Origin: an uncultured Flavobacteriia bacterium
Lineage (GTDB): Bacteria; Bacteroidota; Bacteroidia; Flavobacteriales; Flavobacteriaceae
NCBI GenBank assembly: GCA_946482495.1
Contig: CAMLRV010000018.1
Span: forward strand, 1-18,842
DNA: 18,842 nt
Direction of reading: 5' to 3'
In this document: in pieces, positions 1 to 8,300 of the stretch
Layout: every line of letters begins with the position of its first letter
Numbering within the stretch: the stretch's first letter is position 1
Notes under the pieces: model-generated
The model's input: the letters and a program-made list of their open reading frames with translations, nothing else
What the model was told of the DNA's origin: nothing
Database searches by the model: none
Program-made: the position numbers and the translations under genes

Positions 1-1
1 A

Positions 2-544
2 ATTGTTTTAGCTGAAGAAACTGACCTGACTCTTGACGGAAGACACCTCAGCCATTACGAAATGTACATTGAAGCCATGGAAGCCTGTGGGGCTGATACC
101 AGCAAAATCAACATTTTTTTATCCGATGTTCAATCGTTACAAAATATATTTGTCGCTATTAAAAAAAGCGATTTACACCCAAACATTAAAGCTTTTTTGG
201 ATTTTACTTTCCGGGTAATAGAAGAAGGAAAGCCTCATGAAATAGCAGCTGCTTTTACCTTTGGAAGAGAAGACTTAATACCGAGTATGTTCTTTGCAAT
301 CTTAAAAAACTTTCAGGAGCAATTTCCGGAAACTGATTTATCGAAACTAATTTATTATTTTGAAAGACATATCGAATTAGATGCCGATGAACACGGTCCA
401 ATGGCCATGAAAATGATTGATGAATTATGTGGTGATTGTCCGAAAAAATGGGCAGAAGTGAAACAAGTCGCACTGGATTCGTTACAAATGAGATTGCAAT
501 TATGGAATGCCATTGATAAGACAATTACGAGTCAATTAGTATAA
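2..544 (+). CDS. DUF3050 family protein, 5'-truncated by the window edge
   Basis: The frame is open from base 2 through the in-frame Met at 62 to the stop at 542-544, so only the C-terminal 180 or so residues are present and the true start lies outside the window. The visible part is all helical. It contains the stretch RHIELDADEHGPMAM (about 30-45 residues before the end of the middle third) and an early EETD-x(8)-SHYEMYIEAM segment, which I recognise as DUF3050, a family with a heme-oxygenase-like fold. The His/Glu/Asp-rich motifs would suit a metal or cofactor site. The biochemical role of the family is not established, and no neighbour in the window suggests a pathway. It is convergent with the DUF4296 gene and shares its terminator. 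Confidence 0.8.
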   Translation: MVLAEETDLTLDGRHLSHYEMYIEAMEACGADTSKINIFLSDVQSLQNIFVAIKKSDLHPNIKAFLDFTFRVIEEGKPHEIAAAFTFGREDLIPSMFFAILKNFQEQFPETDLSKLIYYFERHIELDADEHGPMAMKMIDELCGDCPKKWAEVKQVALDSLQMRLQLWNAIDKTITSQLV

Positions 545-546
545 AT

Positions 547-576
547 AAAAAAGCGACCAATTGGTCGCTTTTTTAT
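547..576. terminator. Bidirectional intrinsic terminator between convergent genes
   Basis: A perfect inverted repeat, AAAAAAGCGACCAA followed directly by its complement (547-560 and 561-574), gives a GC-centred hairpin flanked by A and T tracts. It can therefore stop transcription in both directions. It sits 3 bases after the DUF3050 stop and overlaps the last codons of the leftward DUF4296 gene. Confidence 0.85.
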
Positions 577-920
577 TCGTTTGTAGTATTATTTGCAGGT
601 TTGTTAGAAGAAAGTGCTTCTATTCTTGCTAAAATTCTTTTGTGCATGTGTTTGTGTTTTCTAACATCTCCAGCATAATATCTGTTGTTTTGATGATAAG
701 TAGCACTGTCTATTTTATATTTTTTATAAATAAAATCTTTAGTATCAATGTTGTTGGCTTCTAAAACTTCAGGTGAATTTGCTTTTGTAGCTTGTAAAAC
801 TGCTACATCAAACAAAATGTTTTCCATAGTTTCTTCATCCAATAAATGATCTGGTTTTTTTACTGGATTGTTATTGCAAGCAATAAGTATAAATAGGAAT
901 AAAACAACAATTTTCTTCAT
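573..920 (-). CDS. DUF4296 domain lipoprotein
   Basis: A 115-residue protein. The N-terminus MKKIVVLFLFILIACNNNP is a lipoprotein signal peptide, with a lipobox ending at Cys15. This points to anchoring in the cell envelope, probably the outer membrane. The mature part (PDHLLDEETMENILFDVAVLQATKA and a following YKKYKIDSATYHQNNRYYA segment) fits DUF4296, a Bacteroidota family of unknown role. The C-terminus is short and Asn/Thr-rich. The gene starts 11 bases after the dihydroorotase stop and is the last gene of a leftward operon with a glycosyltransferase and dihydroorotase. I see no functional link beyond co-transcription. Confidence 0.85.
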   Translation of the reverse strand: MKKIVVLFLFILIACNNNPVKKPDHLLDEETMENILFDVAVLQATKANSPEVLEANNIDTKDFIYKKYKIDSATYHQNNRYYAGDVRKHKHMHKRILARIEALSSNKPANNTTNE

Positions 921-931
921 ACTAAATATTT

Positions 932-2275
932 TTATTCTCTGTCGAAAGTTAATCTTTGGCCAGCAATAATATCTTTTAATTTCCCGTTAGCATATACTAA
1001 ATTTCCATTTACAAAAGTATGGGAAATTCGTGATTTAAAATTAACATCTTCCAAAGGAGACCAACCACATTTGTAAAGAATATTTTCTTTTTTCACATTC
1101 CAAGGCATATGCGGATTCACAATTACTAAATCGGCAAAATAACCTTCTCTAATAAATCCACGGTTTTCAATTTTGAAAATCTTAGCTGGATTGTGACACA
1201 TTTTTTCTACTACTTTCTCAACGGAAATTTTACCTTTTATATAAGCTTCCATCATTACCACTAAAGCGTGTTGAACCATAGGTGCACCACTAGGGCAACT
1301 TGTGTATTTGTTTTGTTTTTCTTCAAATGTATGAGGTGCGTGGTCTGTAGCAATTACATCAATTCTATCATCTAGTAAGGCTTTCCACAAACCATCTTGG
1401 TCAGCTTGCGTTTTAACCGCCGGATTCCATTTTATTAAATTTCCTTTCGTATCGTAATCTTTGTCGGTAAACCACAAATGATGAACACAAACTTCAGCAG
1501 TAATCTGCTTATTTTCTAACGGAATTTTGTTTGTAAATAAATCAGTTTCTTTTGCAGTTGAAACATGGAAAATATGTAAACGAGCTCCTGTTTTTTGAGC
1601 TAATTCTATAGCTTTTGATGAAGATAAATAACAGGCTTCTTCACTTCTAATTAAATGATGCTTATTAACTGGAATATCTTCCCCGTATTCTGCTAAATAT
1701 TTTTCCACATTCGCTTTAATAGTAGCTTCATCTTCACAATGTACTGCAATTAACATTTTTGTAGAGGAAAATATTTTTTCTAACGTTTCTGGATTGTCTA
1801 CTAACATATTCCCGGTTGAAGAGCCTAAGAATAACTTAATTCCTGCAACATTTTTAGGATTCGTTTTTAAAACTTCTTCTAAATTGTCATTCGTTCCACC
1901 CATCATAAACGAATAATTCGCATAGGAAGTTTGAGAAGCAATTTGGTATTTGTCTTCTAATAATTCTTGAGTGATTGCGTTGGGAACTGTATTAGGTTGC
2001 TCAATAAAAGAGGTAATTCCGCCGGCAACTGCAGCTCGACTTTCAGATGCTATATTTCCTTTATGTGTTAAACCTGGTTCTCTGAAATGTACTTGGTCAT
2101 CAATTACTCCTGGTAATAAAAAGTTTCCTTCTGCATCAATGATCACACAGTTTGAAGTTTTCGCACTAATACTTTCTGCAATCTGACTTATTTTTTCATT
2201 TTCAATTAACACATCCCCTTCGAAGATGCTTCCCTCATTTACAATCTTTGCATTTTTAATTAAAAATGTGCTCAT
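932..2275 (-). CDS. pyrC: Dihydroorotase (class I amidohydrolase)
   Basis: A 447-residue cytosolic amidohydrolase expected to interconvert N-carbamoyl-aspartate and dihydroorotate in pyrimidine synthesis. Visible landmarks are DDQVHFREPG at 59-68, the candidate bridging lysine in AGIKLFLGSS (Lys147), AVHCED (His179), HIFHVST (His237) and ATDHAPHT (Asp311). Length and motifs fit the class I dihydroorotase/allantoinase group; dihydroorotase is preferred over allantoinase because of the REPGLTHKG context and the usual flavobacterial assignment. The first metal-binding His of the HxH motif is Gln61 here. The ATG at 2273-2275 directly abuts the stop of the upstream glycosyltransferase gene, with no spacer, which suggests translational coupling. 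Confidence 0.88.
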   Translation of the reverse strand: MSTFLIKNAKIVNEGSIFEGDVLIENEKISQIAESISAKTSNCVIIDAEGNFLLPGVIDDQVHFREPGLTHKGNIASESRAAVAGGITSFIEQPNTVPNAITQELLEDKYQIASQTSYANYSFMMGGTNDNLEEVLKTNPKNVAGIKLFLGSSTGNMLVDNPETLEKIFSSTKMLIAVHCEDEATIKANVEKYLAEYGEDIPVNKHHLIRSEEACYLSSSKAIELAQKTGARLHIFHVSTAKETDLFTNKIPLENKQITAEVCVHHLWFTDKDYDTKGNLIKWNPAVKTQADQDGLWKALLDDRIDVIATDHAPHTFEEKQNKYTSCPSGAPMVQHALVVMMEAYIKGKISVEKVVEKMCHNPAKIFKIENRGFIREGYFADLVIVNPHMPWNVKKENILYKCGWSPLEDVNFKSRISHTFVNGNLVYANGKLKDIIAGQRLTFDRE

Positions 2276-2998
2276 TTATAATCTGTTAAATATTTTTCTA
2301 ATTCGTAACATAATCACGCCAACAACGGCTTCACGGATGATTGCTCCGCTCATTTTAGATTCACCCAACGTTCTATCGGTAAAAATAATAGGCACTTCTT
2401 CAATTTTAAATTTATTAACAAAAGCGCGATATTTCATTTCAATTTGGAAGGCATAACCCACAAATTTAATTTTATCGATATTGATGGTTTCTAAAACGTT
2501 TCTTTTATAACAAATAAAACCTGCCGTAGCATCGTGAATTTTCATTCCTGTGATAAACTTGACATAAACAGAAGCAAAATACGACATCAAAACTCGGTTC
2601 AATGGCCAGTTTACCACATTTACACCTTTAGAATATCTAGAACCAATTGCTACATCTGCACCATTTTGACAGGCTAAATATAATTTCTCTAAATCGTTTG
2701 GATTATGAGAAAAATCAGCATCCATTTCATAAATGTACTGATAATTATGAGATAATGCCCATTTAAAACCGTGAACATAGGCAGTTCCAAGTCCAGATTT
2801 TTTATTTCGAACTTCTAAAAATAATTTTCCTTGGTATTGTTGTTGTAGTTCAATTACTTTTTGAGAAGTTCCATCGGGTGAATTATCATCTACAATTAAT
2901 AGGTGAAAATCCGAAGGTAATTGAAAAACCGCATGAACAATTCGTTCTATGTTTTCAATTTCGTTATAGGTAGGTATAATTACTATTCCTGCTGACAT
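2276..2998 (-). CDS. GT2 glycosyltransferase, polyprenol monophosphomannose synthase type
   Basis: A 240-residue family 2 glycosyltransferase. The nucleotide-sugar fold is shown by IIPTYNE at residues 7-13, VDDNSPDGT near 36-44 and the metal-binding-type motif MDADFSHNP near 93-101. The closing segment IKFVGYAFQIEM, followed by EVPIIFTDRTLGESKM, matches dolichyl/polyprenyl-phosphate mannosyltransferases. Such enzymes load a sugar onto a lipid phosphate at the cytoplasmic face of the membrane. No C-terminal transmembrane helices are present, so this is the short soluble or peripheral form. The sugar and lipid acceptor cannot be told from sequence. It is the first gene of the leftward operon with pyrC and the DUF4296 lipoprotein. 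Confidence 0.85.
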   Translation of the reverse strand: MSAGIVIIPTYNEIENIERIVHAVFQLPSDFHLLIVDDNSPDGTSQKVIELQQQYQGKLFLEVRNKKSGLGTAYVHGFKWALSHNYQYIYEMDADFSHNPNDLEKLYLACQNGADVAIGSRYSKGVNVVNWPLNRVLMSYFASVYVKFITGMKIHDATAGFICYKRNVLETINIDKIKFVGYAFQIEMKYRAFVNKFKIEEVPIIFTDRTLGESKMSGAIIREAVVGVIMLRIRKIFNRL

Positions 2999-3016
2999 GT
3001 GATTTTATTTTCGTTG

Positions 3017-3024
3017 CAAAATTA
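3017..3024 (-). promoter_or_regulatory. Candidate -7 box for the glycosyltransferase-pyrC operon
   Basis: On the minus strand this reads TAATTTTG, matching the Bacteroidota TAnnTTTG box, 18 bases upstream of the ATG at 2998. No clear TTG lies at the expected -33 distance, so support rests on the box and its position. Confidence 0.5.
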
Positions 3025-3065
3025 AGATTTTTTTAGATTTAATGTCTTAATAATATTATAATTAA

Positions 3066-3093
3066 TTGATAGTTGTTTTTTTTGTTACTTTTG
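3066..3093 (+). promoter_or_regulatory. Bacteroidota promoter of the DUF4271-hemD unit
   Basis: TTG at 3066-3068, a 17-base spacer and TACTTTTG at 3086-3093 match the Bacteroidota sigma-A consensus (TTG, 17-23 bases, TAnnTTTG). The box ends only four bases before the first ATG (3098), so transcription should begin at or next to the start codon and the leader must be very short or absent. Confidence 0.7.
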
Positions 3094-3097
3094 CGGT

Positions 3098-3763
3098 ATG
3101 ATTATGATACAATTATCGGAGCGAATTTTAGTAAACAAAGATTGGGCCACAATATTATTTGTGTTGGCCATAGCTATTATTGCACTTAATAAATCTATTT
3201 TTTCAGTTCGTTTTAATGAATTTTTAAAACTGGGTTATTCTGATAAATATAATAAAGTGTATAAAGACACGAATAACTTATTGAACTGGTTTACCATTTC
3301 GATGTTTATCATTCAATTAATTTCGTTTTCATTCTTTATTTTACTGCTTTTAAGTTTTTTTAATTACACTAAAATTGATAATTATATTACTTATATTCAG
3401 ATAATTACTTTTCTTTTTGTGTTTGTATTGTCTAAATTTTTAATCGAAAAAATTGTCGGTACTGCTATAGATTCAGAGAGTGTTGTAGATCAATTTAATC
3501 TGATTAAAACAAATTATAGAGCTTTTTTAGGTTTTATTTTATTGCCTGTGAATATTGTTTTGTATTATAATCAAACACCAATCAAAGAAGTTTTCTATGT
3601 AATACTTGGTGTTTTCCTGCTTTACAACGTGTTTACCTATTATTTTTTAGTAAAAACGTATCAAAAAATAATACTTGGTAAATTGTTTTATTTTATTTTA
3701 TATCTTTGCACGCTTGAAATAGCACCGTACTATTTCATGTATTATTGGGTAACGAAAAATTAG
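3098..3763 (+). CDS. DUF4271 integral membrane protein
   Basis: A 221-residue protein with about six predicted transmembrane helices (near residues 16-33, 65-88, 98-118, 142-160, 165-187 and 195-216), separated by short charged loops, and a conserved-looking end EIAPYYFMYYWV. I recognise it as DUF4271, a Bacteroidota membrane family commonly placed just before hemD; its function is unknown. Two ATGs are possible, at 3098 and 3104 (MIMIQ). The promoter box at 3086-3093 makes the second at least as likely, or implies a leaderless message. The hemD ATG follows after 13 bases, so the two genes are almost certainly co-transcribed. Confidence 0.82.
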   Translation: MIMIQLSERILVNKDWATILFVLAIAIIALNKSIFSVRFNEFLKLGYSDKYNKVYKDTNNLLNWFTISMFIIQLISFSFFILLLLSFFNYTKIDNYITYIQIITFLFVFVLSKFLIEKIVGTAIDSESVVDQFNLIKTNYRAFLGFILLPVNIVLYYNQTPIKEVFYVILGVFLLYNVFTYYFLVKTYQKIILGKLFYFILYLCTLEIAPYYFMYYWVTKN

Positions 3764-3776
3764 GAATTTGTTAGAT

Positions 3777-4535
3777 ATGTCAAATTTGAAAGTTAAAACG
3801 ATTTTGGTTTCTCAACCAGAGCCGAAAGTGGAAAATTCTCCATATTATGATCTGCAAAATAAATTTAAGGTGAAAATTGATTTTCGTCCTTTTATTCACG
3901 TAGAAGGAGTGTCGGCTAAAGAAGTTAGAGCTCAGAAAATCGATTTAAATAATTTTACAGCAATTATATTTACAAGTAAAAACTCAGTAGATCATTTTTT
4001 CAGAGTTGCTGAAGAAATGAGATATAAAATTCCTGAGGATTTAAAATATTTTTGTCAATCAGAAGCTGTTGCCTTTTACTTACAAAAGTATGTTGTATAC
4101 AGAAAACGTAAAATTTATGTAGGTCAGAAAGAATTTGCTGATTTAGCACCACTTATTAAAAAGTATAAAGACGAAAAGTTTTTATTGCCAAACACTGACC
4201 AATTAAATCATGATGTGCCAGTAACATTAGATGGTTTAAAAGTAGAATGGAAGCAAGGTATTTTTTACAAAACAGTAATGAGTGACTTAACGGATTTAAA
4301 AGATGTATATTACGATGTATTAGCGTTTTTTAGCCCAACTGGAATTAAATCGTTATTTAAAAACTTCCCAGATTTTGAACAAAACAATACACGTATTGCG
4401 GTATTCGGTTCAACAACTCAAAAAGAAGCATTAGAGCATGGTTTAAGAGTGGATATTATGGCTCCAGCGCCAGGAACACCTTCTATGACAGGTGCTTTAG
4501 AAAAATATGTTGCAGAAGCAAATAAAGGAAAATAA
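3777..4535 (+). CDS. hemD: Uroporphyrinogen-III synthase
   Basis: A 252-residue cytosolic enzyme that cyclises and isomerises hydroxymethylbilane to uroporphyrinogen III, the branch-point precursor of heme and other tetrapyrroles. HemD sequences diverge strongly. Recognition rests on the N-terminal KTILVSQPEPKVENSPYYDL, the FTAIIFTSKNSVDHFF segment, VLAFFSPTGIKSLF, and IAVFGSTTQKEALEHGLRVDIMAPAPGTPSM near the end, which together form the two-lobed HemD pattern. I take ATG 3777 as the start. An in-frame TTG at 3768 would add only three residues (MLD) and lacks support. The gene lies 13 bases behind the DUF4271 gene and is followed by a strong terminator. Confidence 0.9.
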   Translation: MSNLKVKTILVSQPEPKVENSPYYDLQNKFKVKIDFRPFIHVEGVSAKEVRAQKIDLNNFTAIIFTSKNSVDHFFRVAEEMRYKIPEDLKYFCQSEAVAFYLQKYVVYRKRKIYVGQKEFADLAPLIKKYKDEKFLLPNTDQLNHDVPVTLDGLKVEWKQGIFYKTVMSDLTDLKDVYYDVLAFFSPTGIKSLFKNFPDFEQNNTRIAVFGSTTQKEALEHGLRVDIMAPAPGTPSMTGALEKYVAEANKGK

Positions 4536-4554
4536 TAATTACTTATATAAAATG

Positions 4555-4585
4555 AAAAAGCGTTCAGAAATGAACGCTTTTTTTA
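4555..4585 (+). terminator. Intrinsic terminator after hemD
   Basis: A 12-bp inverted repeat (4555-4566 and 4571-4582) with a GAAA tetraloop and a T tract follows the hemD stop by 19 bases. Confidence 0.88.
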
Positions 4586-4609
4586 TACTTTGAATTTACT
4601 TTAGAGCAA

Positions 4610-4640
4610 AAAAAACGCCTTGAAAATCAAGACGTTTTTT
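4610..4640 (-). terminator. Intrinsic terminator of pckA
   Basis: Arms 4610-4623 and 4627-4640 pair over 14 positions around a 3-base loop. The single imperfect position is a G-U wobble in RNA from the minus strand but a C-A mismatch from the plus strand. This shows the hairpin serves the leftward pckA message, whose stop codon is about 25 bases away. Confidence 0.82.
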
Positions 4641-4663
4641 AAATAGTATTTTGGTTACTATGA

Positions 4664-6289
4664 TTATAACTTTGGTCCTGCGTTTACTAAAGCAGCACCT
4701 TCTGCATTGTCTGTGTATTGAACGAAGTTCTTAATGAATCTTCCAGCTAAATCTTCCGCTTTAGTTGTCCATTCAGAAGCATCTGCATAGGTGTTTCTTG
4801 GATCTAAAATGTTAGAATCTACATTGTTTAATGATGTAGGAACTACAAAGTTAAATGTAGGAACTACTGTAGTTTCAGCATTTTCGATAGAACCATCTAA
4901 AATCGCATCGATAATAGCACGTGTATCTTTAATAGAAATACGCTTTCCAGTTCCATTCCAACCCGTGTTTACCATATAAGCAGTAGCTTTATGTTCTTCC
5001 ATTTTCTTAACTAATTCTTCACCATATTTAGTTGGATGTAACGTTAAAAACGCTTTTCCGAAACAAGCTGAAAAAGTTGGTTCTGGTTGTGTAACACCTC
5101 TTTCCGTTCCAGCTAATTTTGCTGTAAATCCTGATAAGAAATAGTATTTAGTTTGTTCTGGAGTTAACTTTGATACTGGAGGCATAACTCCGAAAGCATC
5201 AGCTGTTAAGAAGATAACTTTATTCGCATGACCTGCTTTAGAAACTGGTTTTACGATATTGTCAATATGGTTAATTGGGTAAGAAACACGAGTGTTTTGT
5301 GTAACTGAACCATCTTTGAAGTCGATTTTTCCGTTCGCATCAACGGTAACGTTTTCTAATAAAGCGTCTTTACGAATTGCATTAAAAATATCTGGTTCGT
5401 TTTCTTTGCTTAAGTCGATAGTTTTGGCATAACATCCACCTTCGAAATTGAAAACACCATCATTATCCCATCCGTGCTCATCGTCACCAATTAATTCGCG
5501 TTTTGGATCTGTAGATAAAGTAGTTTTTCCTGTTCCAGATAATCCGAAGAAAACAGCAACATCACCATTTGCAGCTTTATTTGCAGAACAGTGCATTGAA
5601 GAAATTCCTTGTAGTGGTAAGTAGTAATTCATTAAGGCGAATAAACCTTTTTTCATTTCACCACCATACCATGTTCCACCAATTAATTGAATTTTTTCTG
5701 TTAAGTTGAAAGCAATATATACTTCAGAATTTAACCCATGAGAGGCATAATCTTTAAAAGAAGTTTTAGAACCATTCATAACTACGAAATCTGGCTCTCC
5801 AAAATTTGCTAATTCTTCTGCAGTAGGTCTAATAAACATATTTGTTACGAAATGTGCTTGCCAAGCCACTTCCATAATGAAACGAACTTTTAAACGAGTG
5901 TTTTCGTTCGCACCACAAAATGCATCAACCACAAATAATCTTTTTTCAGATAATTGAGAAACCGTAGTTTCTTTTAACGCATTCCAAGTGTCTGTTGAAA
6001 TAGGTTTGTTATCATTAACTGCTTTTTCAGAATTCCACCAAATTGTGTTTTCTGTAGTACTGTCTTTAACAATATATTTATCCTTTGGTGAACGACCTGT
6101 AAATTCACCAGTCATTACATTAACCGCACCAAGTTCTGTTAATTGCCCTCTTTCAAAGCCTTGCAAGTTATTGCTTAACTCTTCATCATATAATAAATCG
6201 TAAGACGGATTGTAAACGATTTCTTTAACATTTTTGATTCCATATTTTTCTAACGAAATCGATTTCGCAGATTGAGCGGATGTGTTCAT
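4664..6289 (-). CDS. pckA: Phosphoenolpyruvate carboxykinase (ATP)
   Basis: A 541-residue cytosolic enzyme that converts oxaloacetate and ATP to phosphoenolpyruvate, CO2 and ADP, the entry step of gluconeogenesis. The full set of family motifs is visible: GRSPKDK at 65-71, [11 protein letters not shown] at 204-214 (Mn-binding and substrate region), the P-loop GLSGTGKTT at 249-257, then [22 protein letters not shown], and [11 protein letters not shown] further on. Length is normal for the ATP-dependent bacterial enzyme, and no key residue appears lost. It is transcribed alone, with a TAATTTTG box at 6324-6331 upstream and its own terminator. Gluconeogenic need fits an organism living on peptides and amino acids. 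Confidence 0.97.
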   Translation of the reverse strand: MNTSAQSAKSISLEKYGIKNVKEIVYNPSYDLLYDEELSNNLQGFERGQLTELGAVNVMTGEFTGRSPKDKYIVKDSTTENTIWWNSEKAVNDNKPISTDTWNALKETTVSQLSEKRLFVVDAFCGANENTRLKVRFIMEVAWQAHFVTNMFIRPTAEELANFGEPDFVVMNGSKTSFKDYASHGLNSEVYIAFNLTEKIQLIGGTWYGGEMKKGLFALMNYYLPLQGISSMHCSANKAANGDVAVFFGLSGTGKTTLSTDPKRELIGDDEHGWDNDGVFNFEGGCYAKTIDLSKENEPDIFNAIRKDALLENVTVDANGKIDFKDGSVTQNTRVSYPINHIDNIVKPVSKAGHANKVIFLTADAFGVMPPVSKLTPEQTKYYFLSGFTAKLAGTERGVTQPEPTFSACFGKAFLTLHPTKYGEELVKKMEEHKATAYMVNTGWNGTGKRISIKDTRAIIDAILDGSIENAETTVVPTFNFVVPTSLNNVDSNILDPRNTYADASEWTTKAEDLAGRFIKNFVQYTDNAEGAALVNAGPKL

Positions 6290-6323
6290 AAAAATATAAG
6301 TTATGTTGCTTTTATTTAAAGCA

Positions 6324-6331
6324 CAAAATTA
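6324..6331 (-). promoter_or_regulatory. Candidate -7 box of pckA
   Basis: The minus strand reads TAATTTTG, a match to TAnnTTTG, 34 bases upstream of the pckA ATG. The -33 element is not clear. The same eight-base box precedes the glycosyltransferase operon. Confidence 0.5.
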
Positions 6332-6361
6332 AACAATAATTTGACAAATAAACGTTTTCTG

Positions 6362-6745
6362 TTATTTTTTAGTTAAAATAGCGTAAAATAAATAACCCCA
6401 AGATACGATTAAAAACAAACCGCCAATAGGAGTAATAGGTCCAAATATTTTAGATTTAATTCCTGTAATCGCGCTTGTGGTTAAAATGTAAATAGAACCT
6501 GAAAAGAATAAAATACCCACTAAAACCATATAAAAAAGCACCGCTTTCTCTTTAAGAGTAATTATTTGTGTATTTCCTACAAATAATAAAAATAAGGCAT
6601 GGTACATTTGATATTTCACACCAGTTTCAAAAGAAATTAATTGTTCTGGTGTTAATGTTTTTTTTAAGGCATGAGCTCCAAAAGCACCTAAAATTATGGC
6701 TAAAAAACCTAAAAAACAGGCCGCTAATAAAATTTTCTTTTCCAT
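6362..6745 (-). CDS. DUF423 small integral membrane protein
   Basis: A 127-residue protein with about four hydrophobic helices and the signature AAxxGxxAxxLGAFGAHAL near residues 8-27, followed by FETGVKYQMYHALFLL and GSIYIL. This is the DUF423 (YgdD-like) family of small inner-membrane proteins, whose function is not known. The ending FGPITPIGGLFLIVSWGYLFYA is typical of the family. The gene is leftward, 72 bases upstream of pckA, but pckA has its own promoter box in the gap. It is divergent from the saccharopine-dehydrogenase-like gene. Confidence 0.88.
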   Translation of the reverse strand: MEKKILLAACFLGFLAIILGAFGAHALKKTLTPEQLISFETGVKYQMYHALFLLFVGNTQIITLKEKAVLFYMVLVGILFFSGSIYILTTSAITGIKSKIFGPITPIGGLFLIVSWGYLFYAILTKK

Positions 6746-6766
6746 TGATTTTGTTTAAATTCTGTA

Positions 6767-6774
6767 CAAATATA
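6767..6774 (-). promoter_or_regulatory. Candidate -7 box of the DUF423 gene
   Basis: The minus strand reads TATATTTG, a match to TAnnTTTG, 21 bases upstream of the ATG at 6745. The nearest TTG upstream is only 13 bases away, shorter than the usual 17-23. Confidence 0.45.
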
Positions 6775-6839
6775 TTAAACTTAAATGCAAATTTTTTGAT
6801 AAAAGCGAGGTTTTATTTTTTAGAAATATAACATATCAT

Positions 6840-6847
6840 TACCTTTG
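6840..6847 (+). promoter_or_regulatory. Candidate -7 box of the saccharopine-dehydrogenase-like gene
   Basis: TACCTTTG matches TAnnTTTG and ends 18 bases before the ATG at 6866. Its position also argues against translation from an in-frame TTG at 6845, which lies inside the box. Confidence 0.5.
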
Positions 6848-6865
6848 TGTGATATTAAGATAAAA

Positions 6866-8227
6866 ATGAGAAAGATTTTGATTATAGGAGCAGGTAGATC
6901 TGCTTCATCACTTATAAAATATTTATTAGACAAATCGGAGGTAGAAAATTTGTTTATTACAATTGGTGATTTGTCTGAAGAATTGGCCATTAAGAAAACA
7001 GGTAATCATAAAAATTCAAGAGCCATTTCATTTGATGTGTTCAATGCGGAGCAACGCAAACAAGAAATTAAGCAAGCAGATATTGTAGTTTCTATGTTAC
7101 CAGCTCATATGCATATTGAAGTCGCAAAAGATTGTGTTTTCTATCATAAACATATGGTTACAGCATCTTATATTAGTGCAGAAATGCAAGCTTTAGATGA
7201 AGTTGCTAGAGAAAACAATATTGTTTTAATGAACGAAATTGGTTTAGATCCTGGAATTGACCATATGAGTGCCATGAAAATTATGGATGACATCAGAAGT
7301 GAAGGTGGAAAAATCATCTTATTTGAGTCGTTTTGTGGTGGGTTAGTGGCTCCAGAAAGTGATACTAATTTATGGAATTATAAATTCACTTGGGCGCCTC
7401 GTAATGTAGTATTAGCCGGACAAGGTGGTGCTGCGAAATTTATCCAAGAAGGAACTTACAAATACATTCCGTACAATAAATTATTCAGAAGAACAGAATT
7501 TTTAGAAGTGGAAGGTTTCGGAAGATTTGAAGCTTACGCGAATAGAGATTCTTTAAAATACAGAGAAATTTACGGTTTAGAGGAAGCCAAAACGTGCTAT
7601 CGTGGAACCATAAGAAGAGTTGGTTTTTCAAAAGCTTGGGATGTTTTTGTACAATTAGGAATGACTGATGATACCTACATTTTAGATGATTCTGAACATT
7701 TAAGCAATAGAGATTTCGTAAACTTATTTTTACCTTATCATCCTTCTGACTCTATTGAGATTAAATTCAGACATCAATTAAAAATTGATCAAGACGATGT
7801 GATTTGGGATAAGCTTTTAGAATTAGATTTATTTAGTAAAACCACATTTGCTGGTTTAAAAAATGCTACTCCTGCTCAAATGTTAGAAAAAATATTATCT
7901 GAGAAATGGACATTAGAACCAGATGATAAAGACATGATTGTGATGTATCATAAAATTGGTTATGAAATTGATGGTGAGCAAAGACAAGTCGATTCTACAA
8001 TGGTTTGTTTAGGAGATGATCAAACCTATACAGCTATGGCAAAAACAGTTGGATTACCAGTTGCAATTGCAACTTTAAAAATATTAAATGGTGAAATTAC
8101 TACTGCAGGTGTGCAATTGCCAACATCTAAAGAAGTGTACGAGCCAATTTTAGAAGAATTAGAAGATTATGGTGTTTTATTTAATGAATTTGAAGTGCCT
8201 TATTTAGGATATAGTTCTTTTGTATAA
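6866..8227 (+). CDS. Saccharopine dehydrogenase/reductase family protein
   Basis: A 453-residue NAD(P)-dependent oxidoreductase. The Rossmann nucleotide site is at the N-terminus (KILIIGAGRSASS, residues 3-15), followed by ADIVVSMLPAHMH near 73-85 and the domain-joining segment NEIGLDPGIDHMSAM near 125-139, all characteristic of the LYS9-like saccharopine dehydrogenase (L-glutamate-forming) group. In flavobacteria this enzyme probably acts in lysine breakdown through saccharopine, though reductive use is not excluded. The ATG at 6866 is chosen because the glycine-rich loop then starts at the usual distance and because the promoter box lies at 6840-6847. An Lrp/AsnC regulator follows, fitting amino-acid metabolism. 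Confidence 0.85.
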   Translation: MRKILIIGAGRSASSLIKYLLDKSEVENLFITIGDLSEELAIKKTGNHKNSRAISFDVFNAEQRKQEIKQADIVVSMLPAHMHIEVAKDCVFYHKHMVTASYISAEMQALDEVARENNIVLMNEIGLDPGIDHMSAMKIMDDIRSEGGKIILFESFCGGLVAPESDTNLWNYKFTWAPRNVVLAGQGGAAKFIQEGTYKYIPYNKLFRRTEFLEVEGFGRFEAYANRDSLKYREIYGLEEAKTCYRGTIRRVGFSKAWDVFVQLGMTDDTYILDDSEHLSNRDFVNLFLPYHPSDSIEIKFRHQLKIDQDDVIWDKLLELDLFSKTTFAGLKNATPAQMLEKILSEKWTLEPDDKDMIVMYHKIGYEIDGEQRQVDSTMVCLGDDQTYTAMAKTVGLPVAIATLKILNGEITTAGVQLPTSKEVYEPILEELEDYGVLFNEFEVPYLGYSSFV

Positions 8228-8251
8228 AAATTAAATAATTTTCTTAACTTT

Positions 8252-8284
8252 AATCCGAAACAGCAATTTGTTTCGGATTTTTTA
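8252..8284 (+). terminator. Intrinsic terminator after the saccharopine-dehydrogenase-like gene
   Basis: An 11-bp perfect stem, AATCCGAAACA with its complement (8252-8262 and 8269-8279), a six-base loop and a run of T follow 24 bases after the stop codon. The Lrp gene starts 16 bases later, so this hairpin could also act as an attenuator in its leader. Confidence 0.82.
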
Positions 8285-8300
8285 TTTAAAATTATAACTT

